Shown here piece by piece: positions 19,542 to 29,069 of a stretch of DNA of 64,000 nucleotides. Source of the stretch: Aquipseudomonas ullengensis (GTDB lineage: Bacteria; Pseudomonadota; Gammaproteobacteria; Pseudomonadales; Pseudomonadaceae); assembly GCF_014174475.1 (NCBI RefSeq), contig NZ_JACJUD010000004.1, positions 310,001-374,000 on the forward strand. Reading direction: 5' to 3'. Within the stretch, counting starts at the first letter, position 1. The number at the start of each line of letters is the position of its first letter. A program made the position numbers and the translations under genes. A model generated the notes under the pieces. It did not search any database, was not told the DNA's origin, and saw only the letters and a program-made list of their open reading frames with translations.

Positions 19542-22373
19542 TTAAACAGTAAAGGCGTCCTGCAGCAGTTTTTCCTGCTGTTCGGCGTGCAACGAGGCAT
19601 AACCGCAAGCTGGCGCTGCCGAAGCATCGCGACCGGCGTACTCGAGGAACAGGCCTTTCTTGTGGGCGCTGGCGACACGACGCATGTGGTGCTGGCTGCA
19701 ATACCAGGCACCCTGGTTCATCGGCTCTTCCTGACACCAGACGATGTGCTTGAGGTTCTTGTACTGCGCCAGAACCTCGGCCAGATCGTCTTCCGGGAAC
19801 GGATAGAGCTGCTCGATGCGCACGATGGCGATGTCTTCGCGACCTTCGTTGCGACGCTTGGCCAGCAGGTCGTAGTAGACCTTGCCGCTGCACAGCACCA
19901 GACGCTCGACCTTCTTCGGATCGATGGTATCGATCTCGGGAATGACGGTCTGGAACGAGCCTTCGGCCAGATCTTCCAGGGTCGAGATGGCAAGCGGATG
20001 ACGCAGCAGCGACTTGGGTGTCAGCACGACCAGCGGCTTGCGCAGCGGACGGATCACCTGGCGACGCAGCAGGTGGTAGATCTGCGCCGGGGTGGTCGGT
20101 ACGCAGACCTGCATGTTGTGCTCGGCGCACAGTTGCAGGTAACGCTCCAGACGCGCGGAGCTGTGCTCCGGACCCTGCCCTTCATAGCCGTGCGGCAGCA
20201 GCATGGTCAGGCCGCACAGACGGCCCCACTTGTGCTCGCCACTGGAGATGAACTGGTCGAACACCACCTGGGCACCGTTGGCGAAGTCACCGAACTGGGC
20301 TTCCCAGATCACCAGCGCATTAGGCACGGTGGTCGAGTAGCCGTATTCGAAAGCCAGTACCGCTTCTTCCGAGAGGAAGGAGTCGTACAGGTCGAACTTC
20401 GGCTGGCCTTCGAAGAGGTTCTGCAGCGGCAGGTAGGTGGTGGCGTCCTTCTGGTTGTGCAGCGCCGCATGGCGGTGCGAGAAGGTACCGCGGCCAACGT
20501 CCTGACCGGTGATGCGCACCGGGTGACCGGCTTGCAGCAGCGTGGCGTAGGCCAGGTTCTCGGCGTAGCCCCAGTTGATCGGCATGGCACCGGCGGTCAT
20601 CTTGACCCGGTCTTCCAGGACTTTGGCCACTTGACGTTGCAGGACCAGGCCTTCCGGCAGGTCGAGCAGCTTGCCAGCCAGATCCTGCAGGGTCTTCAGC
20701 TCGCAGCGGGTGTCGTGGCGGGCGGTCCAGGCGTGGCCCAGGTACGGGCGCCAGTCGACGAACAGCTCTTTGTTCGGCTCCTTGACCAGGCTCTTGACCA
20801 CGTGCTGGCCGTTGTCCAGCGCGTTGCGGTACTCGTCGATCTTGGTCTTCACCGCATCGTCAGCGACGCGGCCGGTCTGCACCAGGCTCTCGGCATACAG
20901 TTCACGGGTGGTGCGCTGTTTGGCGATCTGCTGATACATCAGCGGCTGGGTGCCGCTCGGCTCGTCGGCCTCGTTGTGGCCACGACGGCGGTAGCAGACC
21001 AGGTCGATGACCACGTCACGCTTGAACTGCATGCGGTAGTCGACGGCCAGCTGGGTAACGAACAGCACGGCTTCCGGATCATCACCATTCACATGGAAGA
21101 TCGGCGCCTGGATCATTTTCGCCACGTCGGTGCAGTACTCGGTGGAGCGCGAGTCTTCCGGACGGCTGGTGGTGAAGCCGACCTGGTTGTTGATCACCAG
21201 GTGGATGGTGCCGCCAGTCTTGTAGCCACGGGTCTGTGACATCTGGAAGGTTTCCATGACCACGCCCTGACCGGCGAACGCCGCGTCACCGTGGATGGAA
21301 ATCGGCAGCACAGTGTCACCGCTCGGGTCGCTGCGGCGATCCTGACGAGCACGCACCGAACCCTCGACCACCGGAGAGACGATCTCCAGGTGCGAAGGGT
21401 TGAACGCCAGCGCCAGGTGGACTTCGCCGCCCGGGGTCATGACGTTGGAGGAGAAACCCTGGTGGTACTTCACGTCACCCGAGGACAGGCCTTCGACCTT
21501 CTTGCCTTCGAACTCGTCGAACAGGTCGCGCGGGTTCTTGCCGAAGGTGTTGACCAGTACGTTCAGACGGCCACGGTGGGCCATGCCGATGACGATTTCC
21601 TTGGTGCCGTAGGAACCACAGCGCTGGATGATTTCGTCCAGCAGCGGAATCAGGCTCTCGCCGCCTTCCAGACCGAAACGCTTGGTGCCCGGGTACTTGG
21701 TGCCCAGGTATTTTTCCAGGCCTTCAGCCGCGGTCAGACGCTCAAGCAGGTGACCTTGCACTTCCACGGAGAATGCCGGACGGCCGCGCACGCTTTCCAG
21801 ACGCTGCTGGAACCACTTGCGTTGCTCGGAATCGACGATGTGGGTGAACTCGGCGCCAATGGTGCGGCAATATGTCTGCTGCAGCGCCTCAAAGATTTCC
21901 CGTAGAGTCGCCTCCTCCTTGCCGATGTACAACTCACCGGTGCGGAAGGTGGTATCGAGGTCGGCGTTGGTCAGACCATAGTGGTTGACCGCCAGGTCAG
22001 CCGGAGCCGGACGCTGCCACAGACCCAACGGGTCGAGCGTCGCAGCCTGGTGGCCACGCATGCGATATGCCTGAATCAGGCGCAGGACTTCCACCTGCTT
22101 CTTCTCGTGCTCACTGCTCACGCTCCCGGCAGAAACCGGTTGAGCACGACGCTGGTTCTTGGCCAGCAGCACGAAATGATCGCGGACGGTGGAGTGCGAA
22201 ACGTCGGTGGCGGAATTCCCGTCAGTCGGCAGTTTCTGGAAATAGGTGCGCCACTCTTCTGGCACAGCGTTGGGATCGTGCAGGTAGAGCTCATAGAGCT
22301 CTTCCACATAGGCAGCGTTACCACCGGATAGGTGGGCACTGTCCCACATGCGCTGCATCACGCTTTCTTGCAT
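19542..22373 (-). CDS. sucA: 2-Oxoglutarate dehydrogenase E1, SucA
   Basis: 943 aa, the expected E1 length. The N-terminus MQESVMQRMWDSAHLSGGNA carries the E2-contact region. The thiamine diphosphate domain includes GMAHRGRLNVLVN and the HGDAAFAGQGVV stretch; the C-terminus ends with a CGYASLHAEQQ segment. Decarboxylates 2-oxoglutarate in the TCA cycle. It follows sdhB by 240 bp, which contain a strong hairpin. Confidence 0.98.
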   Translation of the reverse strand: MQESVMQRMWDSAHLSGGNAAYVEELYELYLHDPNAVPEEWRTYFQKLPTDGNSATDVSHSTVRDHFVLLAKNQRRAQPVSAGSVSSEHEKKQVEVLRLIQAYRMRGHQAATLDPLGLWQRPAPADLAVNHYGLTNADLDTTFRTGELYIGKEEATLREIFEALQQTYCRTIGAEFTHIVDSEQRKWFQQRLESVRGRPAFSVEVQGHLLERLTAAEGLEKYLGTKYPGTKRFGLEGGESLIPLLDEIIQRCGSYGTKEIVIGMAHRGRLNVLVNTFGKNPRDLFDEFEGKKVEGLSSGDVKYHQGFSSNVMTPGGEVHLALAFNPSHLEIVSPVVEGSVRARQDRRSDPSGDTVLPISIHGDAAFAGQGVVMETFQMSQTRGYKTGGTIHLVINNQVGFTTSRPEDSRSTEYCTDVAKMIQAPIFHVNGDDPEAVLFVTQLAVDYRMQFKRDVVIDLVCYRRRGHNEADEPSGTQPLMYQQIAKQRTTRELYAESLVQTGRVADDAVKTKIDEYRNALDNGQHVVKSLVKEPNKELFVDWRPYLGHAWTARHDTRCELKTLQDLAGKLLDLPEGLVLQRQVAKVLEDRVKMTAGAMPINWGYAENLAYATLLQAGHPVRITGQDVGRGTFSHRHAALHNQKDATTYLPLQNLFEGQPKFDLYDSFLSEEAVLAFEYGYSTTVPNALVIWEAQFGDFANGAQVVFDQFISSGEHKWGRLCGLTMLLPHGYEGQGPEHSSARLERYLQLCAEHNMQVCVPTTPAQIYHLLRRQVIRPLRKPLVVLTPKSLLRHPLAISTLEDLAEGSFQTVIPEIDTIDPKKVERLVLCSGKVYYDLLAKRRNEGREDIAIVRIEQLYPFPEDDLAEVLAQYKNLKHIVWCQEEPMNQGAWYCSQHHMRRVASAHKKGLFLEYAGRDASAAPACGYASLHAEQQEKLLQDAFTV

Positions 22374-22564
22374 GCTTGGTCACCCTCGGTAAGGGGACAC
22401 CACCGGCGTGGAGGCCGTATTGCGGCTCAAAGTCCTGAGGCAGCGACGGGTAAGCCACTACGGATCCCGCAGATAGTCCGGGCACCAGCCCGGATGCCCC
22501 TGCTGGTCGTCAATTTCTTTTCAAGTAAGAACCGCGGCTTTGTGAGCTGCGCTTCGATTTTACT

Positions 22565-22591
22565 GCGGCACCGGAGTTACGCCGGTGCCGC
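22565..22591 (-). terminator. Perfect hairpin between sdhB and sucA
   Basis: GCGGCACCGG pairs perfectly with CCGGTGCCGC around a 7-nt loop, 23 nt after the sdhB stop. The downstream minus-strand sequence AGTAAAATCG lacks a real T run, so this may be a partial terminator or 3' stabiliser rather than a full stop. The rest of 22374-22613 shows no gene. Confidence 0.6.
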
Positions 22592-22613
22592 AGGTGTCAC
22601 GGGTAAAACTGAA

Positions 22614-23333
22614 TCAGGTACCGCTCTGCAGCAGCATGTTACGTACGTGGCCGATTGCCTTGGTCGGGTTGAGACCTTTCGGGCAGACGTTCACGCAGTT
22701 CATGATGCCGCGGCAACGGAACACGCTGAACGGGTCGTCCAGCGAGGCCAGGCGCTCAGCGGTCTTGGTGTCACGGCTGTCGGCGAGGAAGCGATAAGCC
22801 TGCAGCAGTGCAGCGGGACCGAGGAACTTGTCCGGGTTCCACCAGAAGGACGGGCAGCTGGTGGAGCAGCACGCGCACAGGATGCACTCGTACAGACCGT
22901 CCAGCTTCTCGCGCTCTTCCGGCGACTGCAGACGCTCGATGGCCGGAGCCGGCGTATCGTTCTGCAGGAAAGGCTGCACCTTCTCGTATTGCTTGTAGAA
23001 GATGCTCATGTCGACGACCAGGTCACGAATGACCGGCAGGCCAGGCAGCGGGCGGATCACCAGCTTGTTGCCCTTGACCACGGTGGAGATCGGCGTGACG
23101 CAGGCCAGGCCGTTCTTGCCACTGATGTTCATGCCATCGGAACCGCACACGCCTTCACGGCAGGAGCGACGATAGGAGAAGCCTTCGTCCTGCTCTTTGA
23201 TCAGGGCCAGTACGTCCAACACCATCAGGTCTTTGCCGTCGATGGTGACGTCGAAGTCCTGCATGAAAGGTGCAGCATCTTTTTCCGGGTTGTAGCGATA
23301 AACGCTGACTTGCAAAGTTTTGCCAAGAGACAT
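22614..23333 (-). CDS. sdhB: Succinate dehydrogenase iron-sulfur subunit, SdhB
   Basis: 239 aa from the ATG at 23333, preceded by AAGGGTGG at about 6 nt; the GTG at 23342 has no room for a binding site. Holds the [2Fe-2S] Cys set (SCREGVCGSDG), the [4Fe-4S] set CILCACCSTSCP and the [3Fe-4S] set CVNVCPKGLNP. Passes electrons from SdhA to the membrane quinone site. It starts 12 nt after sdhA. Confidence 0.96.
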   Translation of the reverse strand: MSLGKTLQVSVYRYNPEKDAAPFMQDFDVTIDGKDLMVLDVLALIKEQDEGFSYRRSCREGVCGSDGMNISGKNGLACVTPISTVVKGNKLVIRPLPGLPVIRDLVVDMSIFYKQYEKVQPFLQNDTPAPAIERLQSPEEREKLDGLYECILCACCSTSCPSFWWNPDKFLGPAALLQAYRFLADSRDTKTAERLASLDDPFSVFRCRGIMNCVNVCPKGLNPTKAIGHVRNMLLQSGT

Positions 23334-23344
23334 GGTGGCCACCC

Positions 23345-25120
23345 TTAATAAGTACGCACTTTGGGTTCGAAAGCAGGAACGGTCTTCGGCGCGAAGTTGA
23401 CAGCGCGCTTGGCAACACGTTTCTCACCCGGGAAGTACAGGGAGTGGCACAGCCAGTTGGTATCGTCGCGATCTTCGTAATCTTCACGGGCGTGGGCGCC
23501 ACGGGATTCGGTACGGGTGTCGGCGGCGATGGCAGTGGCTTCGGCCACTTCCAGCAGGTTCTGCAACTCCAGCGCTTCGATACGCGCGGTGTTGAAGGCC
23601 TGGCTCTTGTCGGCAATCTTGACGGTGGCGATGCGCTCGCGCAGGTCAGCCAGCTGAGCAATACCCTTCTTCATATATTCGCCGGTACGGAATACGCCGA
23701 AGTAGTTCTGCATGCAGGCTTGCAGCTCTTTACGCAGCGGAGCCACGTCTTCGCCAGTGCTGCGCTGGTTGACGCCGGACAGGCGCTTGAGCGACTGCTC
23801 GATGTCGGTTTCGCTGGCGCCACGAACTTCCACGCCTTCTTTCAGAGCTTTCTCCAGGTGGATACCGGCGGCACGGCCGAATACCACCAGGTCGAGCAGC
23901 GAGTTACCGCCCAGGCGGTTGGCGCCGTGTACCGATACGCAGGCCACTTCGCCTACGGCGAACAGACCTTCGATGATCACGTCGTTACCGTTGGCGTCCT
24001 GGGTCATCGCCTGGCCATGAATGTTGGTGGCAACGCCGCCCATCATGTAGTGGCAGGTCGGGATCACCGGGACCGGAGCGACGACCGGGTCAACGTGGGC
24101 GAAAGTCTTCGACAGCTCGCAGATACCTGGCAGGCGGCTGTGCAGCACTTCCTCACCGAGGTGGTCGAGCTTCAGCAGTACGTGGTCCTTGTCCGGGCCA
24201 CAGCCGTTACCGGCGATCACTTCCTTGACCATGGAGCGCGCAACCACGTCGCGGCCGGCCAGGTCTTTGGCGTTCGGAGCGTAACGCTCCATGAAGCGCT
24301 CGCCGTGGGCGTTGATCAGGTAACCACCTTCACCGCGGCAACCTTCGGTGACCAGTACACCAGCGCCGGCAATACCGGTCGGGTGGAACTGCCACATCTC
24401 GATGTCCTGCACCGGCACGCCGGCACGCAGGGCCATGCCCACGCCGTCACCGGTGTTGATCAGAGCGTTGGTGGTCGAGGAGTAGATGCGACCAGCACCG
24501 CCGGTGGCCAGAACCACGGCCTTGGAGCGGATGTAGACGGTTTCGCCAGTCTCGATGCAGATGGCGATGATGCCAACCACCGCGCCATCCTGGTTTTTCA
24601 CCAGATCCACGGCGTACCACTCGTTGAGGAACGAGGTGCCAGCCTTCAGGTTGGCCTGGTACAGGGTGTGCAGCAGGGCGTGACCGGTACGGTCAGCGGC
24701 GGCGCAGGTACGGGCAGCCTGGACCGACGGATTATCCGGGCCCTTGGACTGGCCACCGAACGGACGCTGATAGATGCGGCCTTGTTCGGTACGGGAGAAC
24801 GGCAGGCCCATGTGCTCGAGTTCGAACACGGCCTCAGGGCCGACGGAACACATGTATTCGATCGCGTCCTGGTCACCGATGTAGTCGGAGCCCTTGACGG
24901 TGTCGTACATGTGCCAGCGCCAATCGTCGTTCGGGTCGTTGGATGCGATGGCACAGGTGATGCCGCCCTGGGCGGAAACAGTGTGCGAACGAGTCGGGAA
25001 GACCTTGGTTACGACAGCAGTCTTGTGGCCGCCTTGGGCCAGTTGCAGCGAGGCACGCATGCCGGCGCCGCCGCCACCAACGATGATGGCGTCATAGGAA
25101 AGAGTACGAATGCTAGACAT
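23345..25120 (-). CDS. sdhA: Succinate dehydrogenase flavoprotein, SdhA
   Basis: 591 aa. FAD dinucleotide motif [17 protein letters not shown] near the N-terminus; the flavin-linked His lies in [10 protein letters not shown]. The [16 protein letters not shown] stretch and the RGEGGYLIN substrate loop are typical. Oxidises succinate to fumarate at complex II. Starts only 3 nt after sdhD. Confidence 0.98.
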   Translation of the reverse strand: MSSIRTLSYDAIIVGGGGAGMRASLQLAQGGHKTAVVTKVFPTRSHTVSAQGGITCAIASNDPNDDWRWHMYDTVKGSDYIGDQDAIEYMCSVGPEAVFELEHMGLPFSRTEQGRIYQRPFGGQSKGPDNPSVQAARTCAAADRTGHALLHTLYQANLKAGTSFLNEWYAVDLVKNQDGAVVGIIAICIETGETVYIRSKAVVLATGGAGRIYSSTTNALINTGDGVGMALRAGVPVQDIEMWQFHPTGIAGAGVLVTEGCRGEGGYLINAHGERFMERYAPNAKDLAGRDVVARSMVKEVIAGNGCGPDKDHVLLKLDHLGEEVLHSRLPGICELSKTFAHVDPVVAPVPVIPTCHYMMGGVATNIHGQAMTQDANGNDVIIEGLFAVGEVACVSVHGANRLGGNSLLDLVVFGRAAGIHLEKALKEGVEVRGASETDIEQSLKRLSGVNQRSTGEDVAPLRKELQACMQNYFGVFRTGEYMKKGIAQLADLRERIATVKIADKSQAFNTARIEALELQNLLEVAEATAIAADTRTESRGAHAREDYEDRDDTNWLCHSLYFPGEKRVAKRAVNFAPKTVPAFEPKVRTY

Positions 25121-25123
25121 GGA

Positions 25124-25492
25124 TCAGACACCCCAGAGAATCTGCACGCCCCAGACGAAGTACGCGAACATCGCGATACCGCAAACCGCCTGGAACAGGA
25201 AACGCACGACAGTTGCCCACTTGCCCAGCGCCATCGGCGTCAGGTAGTCAGTGGAGATGGTCCACATGCCGACCCAGGCGTGTACGCCCAGGGCCACCAG
25301 GGCCAACAGACTGAAGATGCGCATCGCCGTGTGAGCGAACAACGCGTGCCATTCGGCATAGCCGAGGCCCGGATTCACCACGAGGAAGCCGATCAGGAAC
25401 AGGAAATAAGCCGCGAGAACGACCGCAGATACACGCTGGGCCATCCAGTCGTAGAGGCCCGAGCGGGAGAAGTTCGTTACGTTAGTTACCAT
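25124..25492 (-). CDS. sdhD: Succinate dehydrogenase membrane anchor, SdhD
   Basis: 122 aa with three membrane helices, from ATG 25492 (MVTNVTNFSRSGLYDW), which overlaps the sdhC stop by several nt; AGGGGTG sits 6 nt before it. HAWVGMWTISTDY carries the conserved His and Asp/Tyr near haem b and quinone. Anchors SdhAB with SdhC. Confidence 0.93.
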   Translation of the reverse strand: MVTNVTNFSRSGLYDWMAQRVSAVVLAAYFLFLIGFLVVNPGLGYAEWHALFAHTAMRIFSLLALVALGVHAWVGMWTISTDYLTPMALGKWATVVRFLFQAVCGIAMFAYFVWGVQILWGV

Positions 25493-25872
25493 ATCCACAC
25501 CCCTGCCAGCAGGATCACCACCACGGAAACCAGGATGACGATTTTCGAGCCTCGTTTGCCGCCTTCCAGCGACTCACCGACACCCATGTCCATGATGAGA
25601 TGGCGTACACCGGCCACCAGGTGATACAGCAGAGCGGACAGCAGACCCCAGATAATCAGCTTGGCCAGCGGACTGGTCAGACACGCCTTCACGTCTGCAA
25701 AGCCTTCCTCCGAGCTCAGCGACTTGTCGAGTGCAAACAGCATCACGGCAAGGCCGACAAAGAGAATGACCCCGGAAATACGGTGCAGAATGGACGTATA
25801 AGCGGTGATCGGGAGTTTTATAGTCCTGAGATCTAGGTTTACAGGTCGTTGGCTATTCACGGCTTTTTTCAC
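25486..25872 (-). CDS. sdhC: Succinate dehydrogenase cytochrome b556, SdhC
   Basis: 128 aa with three membrane helices. The start is the GTG at 25872 (VKKAVNSQRPVNLDL); the open frame runs to 25899 but the upstream codons are not conserved-looking. The family signature TAYTSILHRISGV and the haem-ligand region HLVAGVRHLIMD are clear. First gene of the sdhCDAB-suc block; a sigma70-type promoter is seen 120 bp upstream. Confidence 0.9.
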   Translation of the reverse strand: MKKAVNSQRPVNLDLRTIKLPITAYTSILHRISGVILFVGLAVMLFALDKSLSSEEGFADVKACLTSPLAKLIIWGLLSALLYHLVAGVRHLIMDMGVGESLEGGKRGSKIVILVSVVVILLAGVWIW

Positions 25873-25991
25873 ACTAGAGGCCCCAAACAAACAGGGCAAG
25901 TTGTCGGGAAGTGCACTGGTCAGGTACCCCTCACCAAGGGAGTGCCAGCCTCCAGAATGCAGGCCCTAAAGCCCCTGGCGGCCGGGCGCAG

Positions 25992-26020
25992 AGTATAGAC
26001 AGTTAGGTTACTAATGACAA
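25992..26020 (-). promoter_or_regulatory. Sigma70-type promoter of sdhCDAB
   Basis: On the minus strand TTGTCA (26020-26015), a 17-bp spacer, then TATACT (25997-25992): five of six matches in each box. It lies about 120 bp before the sdhC GTG. The divergent 25873-26220 region (348 bp) holds only this and the gltA promoter. Confidence 0.8.
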
Positions 26021-26134
26021 CGCAAAGGCCCACGCCAAAATGCTCATTGAATGACTCTTGCAAATGGCGTAAAGGGCACTTCCAAATACTGTAAAAGATG
26101 GCTGGAACCCGTCTGCCGTCTGGCTTAGCGCAAA

Positions 26135-26162
26135 TTGACATTCAAATTTATGTCTCTATAGT
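26135..26162 (+). promoter_or_regulatory. Sigma70-type promoter of gltA
   Basis: TTGACA (26135-26140), a 16-bp spacer, then TATAGT (26157-26162). The -35 box is perfect. The start codon is 59 bp downstream of the -10 box. Confidence 0.82.
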
Positions 26163-26220
26163 GTCCCGGGCCCTGCGTGGGGGGCTTCTGATGATTTCAA
26201 GCATAAACAGGAGGCCGAAC

Positions 26221-27510
26221 ATGGCTGACAAAAAAGCGCAGTTGATCATCGAGGGCAATGCCCCCGTAGAGCTGCCCGTTCTGACCGGCACAGTTGGTCC
26301 CGATGTAGTTGACGTACGGGGCCTAACCGCCACGGGTCGCTTCACCTTTGATCCTGGCTTTATGTCGACCGCCTCTTGCGAGTCGAAAATCACTTATATC
26401 GATGGCGACCAGGGCATCCTGCTGCATCGCGGCTACCCGATCGAGCAACTGGCCGAGAAGTCTGACTACCTGGAAACCTGCTTCCTGCTGCTGAACGGCG
26501 AACTGCCGACAGTTGAGGAAAAAGCCAAGTTCGTCAGCACCATCAAGAACCACACCATGGTTCACGAGCAGTTGAAGAGTTTCTTCAACGGCTTCCGCCG
26601 CGATGCCCACCCGATGGCCATCATGTGCGGCGTAGTCGGCGCCCTCTCCGCCTTCTACCACGACTCCCTGGACATCAATAATCCGCATCACCGCGAAGTT
26701 TCGGCCATGCGCCTGATCGCCAAGATGCCGACCATCGCCGCCATGACCTACAAGTACTCCATGGGTCAGCCGATGATGTACCCGCGTAACGACCTGAACT
26801 ACGCGGAAAACTTCCTGCACATGATGTTCAACACCCCGTGCGAGATCAAACCGATCAGCCCGGTGCTGGCCAAGGCGATGGATCGTATCTTCGTCCTGCA
26901 CGCCGACCATGAGCAGAACGCCTCTACCTCCACCGTACGCCTGGCCGGTTCGTCCGGTGCCAACCCGTTCGCCTGTATCGCTGCCGGCATCGCCGCGCTG
27001 TGGGGCCCGGCACACGGCGGCGCCAACGAAGCCGTACTGAGCATGCTGGACGAGATCGGCAGCGTCGAGAACATCGACAAGTTCATCGCCAAAGCGAAGG
27101 ACAAGAACGATCCGTTCAAACTGATGGGCTTCGGTCACCGGGTTTACAAAAACCGCGACCCGCGCGCCACCGTGATGAAGCAGACTTGCGACGAAGTGCT
27201 GAGCGAGCTGGGCATCACCAACGACCCGCAGCTGGAACTGGCCATGCGCCTGGAAGAGATCGCCCTGACCGATCCGTACTTCAAGGAACGCAACCTGTAC
27301 CCGAACGTCGACTTCTACTCGGGGATCATCCTCAAGGCAATCGGCATTCCGACCAGCATGTTCACCGTGATCTTCGCCCTGGCACGCACCGTCGGCTGGA
27401 TCTCGCACTGGAAAGAAATGCTCTCCAGCCCGTACAAGATTGGCCGTCCACGCCAGCTGTACACCGGCTACACCCAGCGCGACATCGCGCCGCTGGATCA
27501 GCGCAAGTAA
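26221..27510 (+). CDS. gltA: Citrate synthase (type II, hexameric), GltA
   Basis: 429 aa, begun at the ATG with AGGAGG 7 nt before it; the frame open from 26098 crosses the promoter and is rejected. Catalytic residues lie in [15 protein letters not shown] and [14 protein letters not shown]. The length and N-terminal domain match the NADH-sensitive gram-negative type. Condenses oxaloacetate and acetyl-CoA, opening the TCA cycle. Reads away from sdhCDAB, as in other pseudomonads. Confidence 0.98.
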   Translation: MADKKAQLIIEGNAPVELPVLTGTVGPDVVDVRGLTATGRFTFDPGFMSTASCESKITYIDGDQGILLHRGYPIEQLAEKSDYLETCFLLLNGELPTVEEKAKFVSTIKNHTMVHEQLKSFFNGFRRDAHPMAIMCGVVGALSAFYHDSLDINNPHHREVSAMRLIAKMPTIAAMTYKYSMGQPMMYPRNDLNYAENFLHMMFNTPCEIKPISPVLAKAMDRIFVLHADHEQNASTSTVRLAGSSGANPFACIAAGIAALWGPAHGGANEAVLSMLDEIGSVENIDKFIAKAKDKNDPFKLMGFGHRVYKNRDPRATVMKQTCDEVLSELGITNDPQLELAMRLEEIALTDPYFKERNLYPNVDFYSGIILKAIGIPTSMFTVIFALARTVGWISHWKEMLSSPYKIGRPRQLYTGYTQRDIAPLDQRK

Positions 27511-27524
27511 GCACTGCGCTAACG

Positions 27525-27553
27525 AAAAAGGCTGCCAATTGGCAGCCTTTTTT
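27525..27553. terminator. Bidirectional Rho-independent terminator after gltA
   Basis: AAAAAGGCTGCC and GGCAGCCTTTTTT form a hairpin with a short loop and T runs on both strands, placed between the convergent gltA and START-domain genes. Confidence 0.93.
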
Positions 27554-27568
27554 CATTCCAGCCCGCTA

Positions 27569-28177
27569 TCAGCGGCTTTCAGCCTTGGCACGCATGGCGC
27601 TCAGGGTCTTGAAAGGCGCATCCACCACGAAACTGTTGGCCAGCAAGGACGGCACGCTGCCACCCGGCTCGGTGTGCACCTGGTAGGTCACTTCGACTTC
27701 GCCGGCGGCCTTCGGCACGAACGTCCAGGCACCTTCCAGGCTGGCTACGCGCACGTAATCCTTGTCCACGGGCAGGTACTGCGGCTGACCATCCATCTTG
27801 CGCAACATGCTGCCATCGGGGTTTTCGGTGGTCACCACATGCAGGATCGAATCCCGTGCGGTCACCGGCCAAGGCATCTCGAAACGGGTATAGACCCAGC
27901 TCTCGTTGCCCTCGTGCTTGAGCAGGCTCTGCTCGGCACAGGCATGAATCCAGGCACAGGAACCCTGAACGTCTTCCTGCAGGGCGCGCAGCTTGGCGAT
28001 GTCCGCCTTGATTGTGGTCACGCCACGGTAGGCCTTGTATTTGGAGCCCGGCACCGAGCTCAAATAGATGCGGATACCATCCTCGTCCTTGGCCAACGTC
28101 CAATCCTCGGCATGCACCGCAGCGCTCGCCAGCAGGCCCAGGCTGCAGATTGCAGCCGCTCGACTCAACGGAATCAT
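27569..28177 (-). CDS. START-domain lipid-binding-like protein
   Basis: 202 aa from ATG 28177, preceded by GAGAGG. A signal peptide (MIPLSRAAAICSLGLLAS, cut after AVHA) leads to a single START-like domain with DWTLAKDEDGIRIYLSSVPG and MPWPVTARDS. Such proteins bind hydrophobic ligands; the ligand here is unknown. A periplasmic place is inferred. Position beside gltA matches P. aeruginosa. Confidence 0.85.
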   Translation of the reverse strand: MIPLSRAAAICSLGLLASAAVHAEDWTLAKDEDGIRIYLSSVPGSKYKAYRGVTTIKADIAKLRALQEDVQGSCAWIHACAEQSLLKHEGNESWVYTRFEMPWPVTARDSILHVVTTENPDGSMLRKMDGQPQYLPVDKDYVRVASLEGAWTFVPKAAGEVEVTYQVHTEPGGSVPSLLANSFVVDAPFKTLSAMRAKAESR

Positions 28178-28242
28178 CGATAACCTCTCGTACAAGTAGC
28201 GCACTACGGCAGACCTGCCACAGCGCTTGGAGTTCATGGCAC

Positions 28243-28494
28243 TCAGGCCGTGGCCTGCTCCAGCCAGCCGATCAGGCGGATTGCCTGCTCGCGGCTATCG
28301 CCGCAGACCTCAGGATCGGCGGCAAAGCCCGAACACACGGCCGGGCGATCGGCGCGGCCGAAAATGCCGCACATAAAGGCGGCAGTCAGATTTACACAGC
28401 GCTCGCCCGCGGCCTTGCCATTGGGCATACCGGGAATCGGGGAGCTGATGGAAGGCGCGATGCAGCAGGCACCGCAGCCGGCACGACACTCCAT
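28243..28494 (-). CDS. YkgJ-family cysteine cluster protein
   Basis: 83 aa. The N-terminal CRAGCGACC and later Cys at FMCGIF, AVCSGF and EVCGDS form a likely zinc or iron-sulfur cluster site. The PSISSPIPGMPNGKAAGERC segment is typical of short YkgJ proteins. Function not established. It stands upstream of the START gene and may share its transcript. Confidence 0.85.
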   Translation of the reverse strand: MECRAGCGACCIAPSISSPIPGMPNGKAAGERCVNLTAAFMCGIFGRADRPAVCSGFAADPEVCGDSREQAIRLIGWLEQATA

Positions 28495-28692
28495 GAAGGT
28501 CTCTCATGAATTGAACGGCGGCGATCTTACCGCCTGCAAGCCAGTCCCGGCACCCCTTCCGTCACCTGTTTTCACGCTGAGAGACAGTCCTCAGGCAGGT
28601 CGATCAAAAGGCCAGTTCTACTGGCAGCAAGGACTTGGCCGACCGCCCTGGCACGTTTAGGCTGGCCGCTTTGCCACAGCGAGTACCCCGCC

Positions 28693-29034
28693 ATGCCGGT
28701 CTGGATGCAAACCGCCGCGCTGCTCACCCTGTCGAATGTATTCATGACCTTCGCCTGGTACGGCCACCTGAAGACGATGAACAGCAAGCCCTGGATCATC
28801 GCGGCACTGGTCAGCTGGGGCATTGCCCTGTTCGAGTACCTGATCATGGTGCCGGCCAACCGCATCGGATACACCGAATTGTCGGTCGGCCAACTGAAGA
28901 TCATGCAGGAAGTCATCACCCTGGCGGTGTTCGTCCCCTTCAGCGTCTACGTGATGCAGCAGCCGCTGAAGCTGGACTACCTATGGGCAGGTCTGTGCCT
29001 GCTAGGTGCGGTGTACTTTATCTTCCGCACCTGA
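28693..29034 (+). CDS. DUF486 (DMT superfamily) small membrane protein
   Basis: 113 aa with four predicted transmembrane helices. TFAWYGHLK near the N-terminus and ANRIGYTELSVGQLKIMQEV in the middle are typical of DUF486, a small-multidrug-resistance-like branch. Substrate unknown. Only a weak ribosome binding site is seen. The 198 bp before it (28495-28692) show no gene. Confidence 0.85.
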   Translation: MPVWMQTAALLTLSNVFMTFAWYGHLKTMNSKPWIIAALVSWGIALFEYLIMVPANRIGYTELSVGQLKIMQEVITLAVFVPFSVYVMQQPLKLDYLWAGLCLLGAVYFIFRT

Positions 29035-29069
29035 CTCGGGTAGCCACGGACGACGCAGATGCCAGCGCC

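Noticed and set aside
26098..26220. N-terminal extension of gltA to an upstream start
   Set aside because: It would run through the -35 and -10 boxes; the ATG at 26221 has AGGAGG and gives the normal protein.
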